From Gymnorhina tibicen (lineage: Eukaryota > Chordata > Aves > Passeriformes > Artamidae): a stretch of DNA of 64,000 nucleotides. The notes under the pieces are model-generated. The model did not search any database. It was not told the DNA's origin and worked only from the letters and a program-made list of their open reading frames with translations. Made by a program: the position numbers and the translations under genes. The stretch's first letter is position 1. Each line of letters opens with the position of its first letter. Shown here one piece after another: positions 63,912 through 64,000 of this stretch. The DNA is taken from positions 4,891,272-4,955,271 of the forward strand of contig VXAZ01006886.1 of assembly GCA_013399875.1 (NCBI GenBank), written 5' to 3'.

Positions 63912-64000
63912 AGGGACTTGATGCTGGTGGCAATCTAAGGACTCTGGACCTGAAGTACAAAAGAAGTATCAGGTATGAAGCACTTACAGTCACTTGTATC

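Larger units (their letters stand above)
59906..64000. other. unique non-coding DNA with two terminal-exon-like stretches
   Basis: No repeat family recognised. Contains the plus-strand candidates 61149-61452 and 63862-63911. On the minus strand, a 30-nt piece at 61279-61308 lies between CCCTAG and GTG/GTGAGT and would join 59722-59905 in phase; it is too short to call. Confidence 0.35.

Noticed and set aside
1..64000. tRNA, rRNA, small nuclear RNA genes, CRISPR arrays, bacterial operon signals
   Set aside because: Looked for characteristic internal motifs (such as GGTTCGAATC) and regular spaced repeats; none found outside CR1 sequence, and the DNA is vertebrate in character.

Overview
The window looks like vertebrate nuclear DNA from a bird, and it is almost entirely intergenic or intronic. 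The evidence is AT-rich sequence with scarce CpG, no dense long reading frames, and four fragments of the CR1 LINE family. Two of these have the typical avian CR1 3' terminus (TTCCAACC... followed by ATTCTRTGAT-like repeats). Two stretches also resemble LTRs that I remember from songbird endogenous retroviruses, so a passerine is likely, but that part is inference. No complete protein-coding gene, rRNA, tRNA or CRISPR array is visible.

Layout. 1-4.7 kb: unique AT-rich DNA with a poly-T tract. 4.7-5.4 kb: CR1 3' end (+). 7.25-8.17 kb: CA/TACA microsatellite, then an internally deleted CR1 (-). 11.0-11.4 kb: CR1 3' end (+). 16.9-17.5 kb: probable solo LTR (+). 25.9-27.2 kb: the only CpG-rich block, with an LTR-like end on the minus strand and an unusually long plus-strand open frame (417 codons from the preceding stop, 384 from the first ATG). 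27.3 kb: a 43-nt tandem duplication. 37.25-38.0 kb: CR1 reverse-transcriptase fragment (+), also internally deleted. The rest is unique sequence with small low-complexity tracts.

Genes. I found no recognisable protein family outside the CR1 fragments. Several short open stretches are flanked by good splice acceptor and donor sequences. Three on the plus strand (21274-21333, 22570-22624, 50240-50376) join in a common reading frame in that order, which suggests exons of one gene with large introns. Two on the minus strand (59722-59905 and 56806-56867) are also phase-compatible. These are predictions from splice signals and open frames only. In 64 kb some such pairs arise by chance, so confidences are kept low. 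Reading the window as introns of one or two large genes is an inference.
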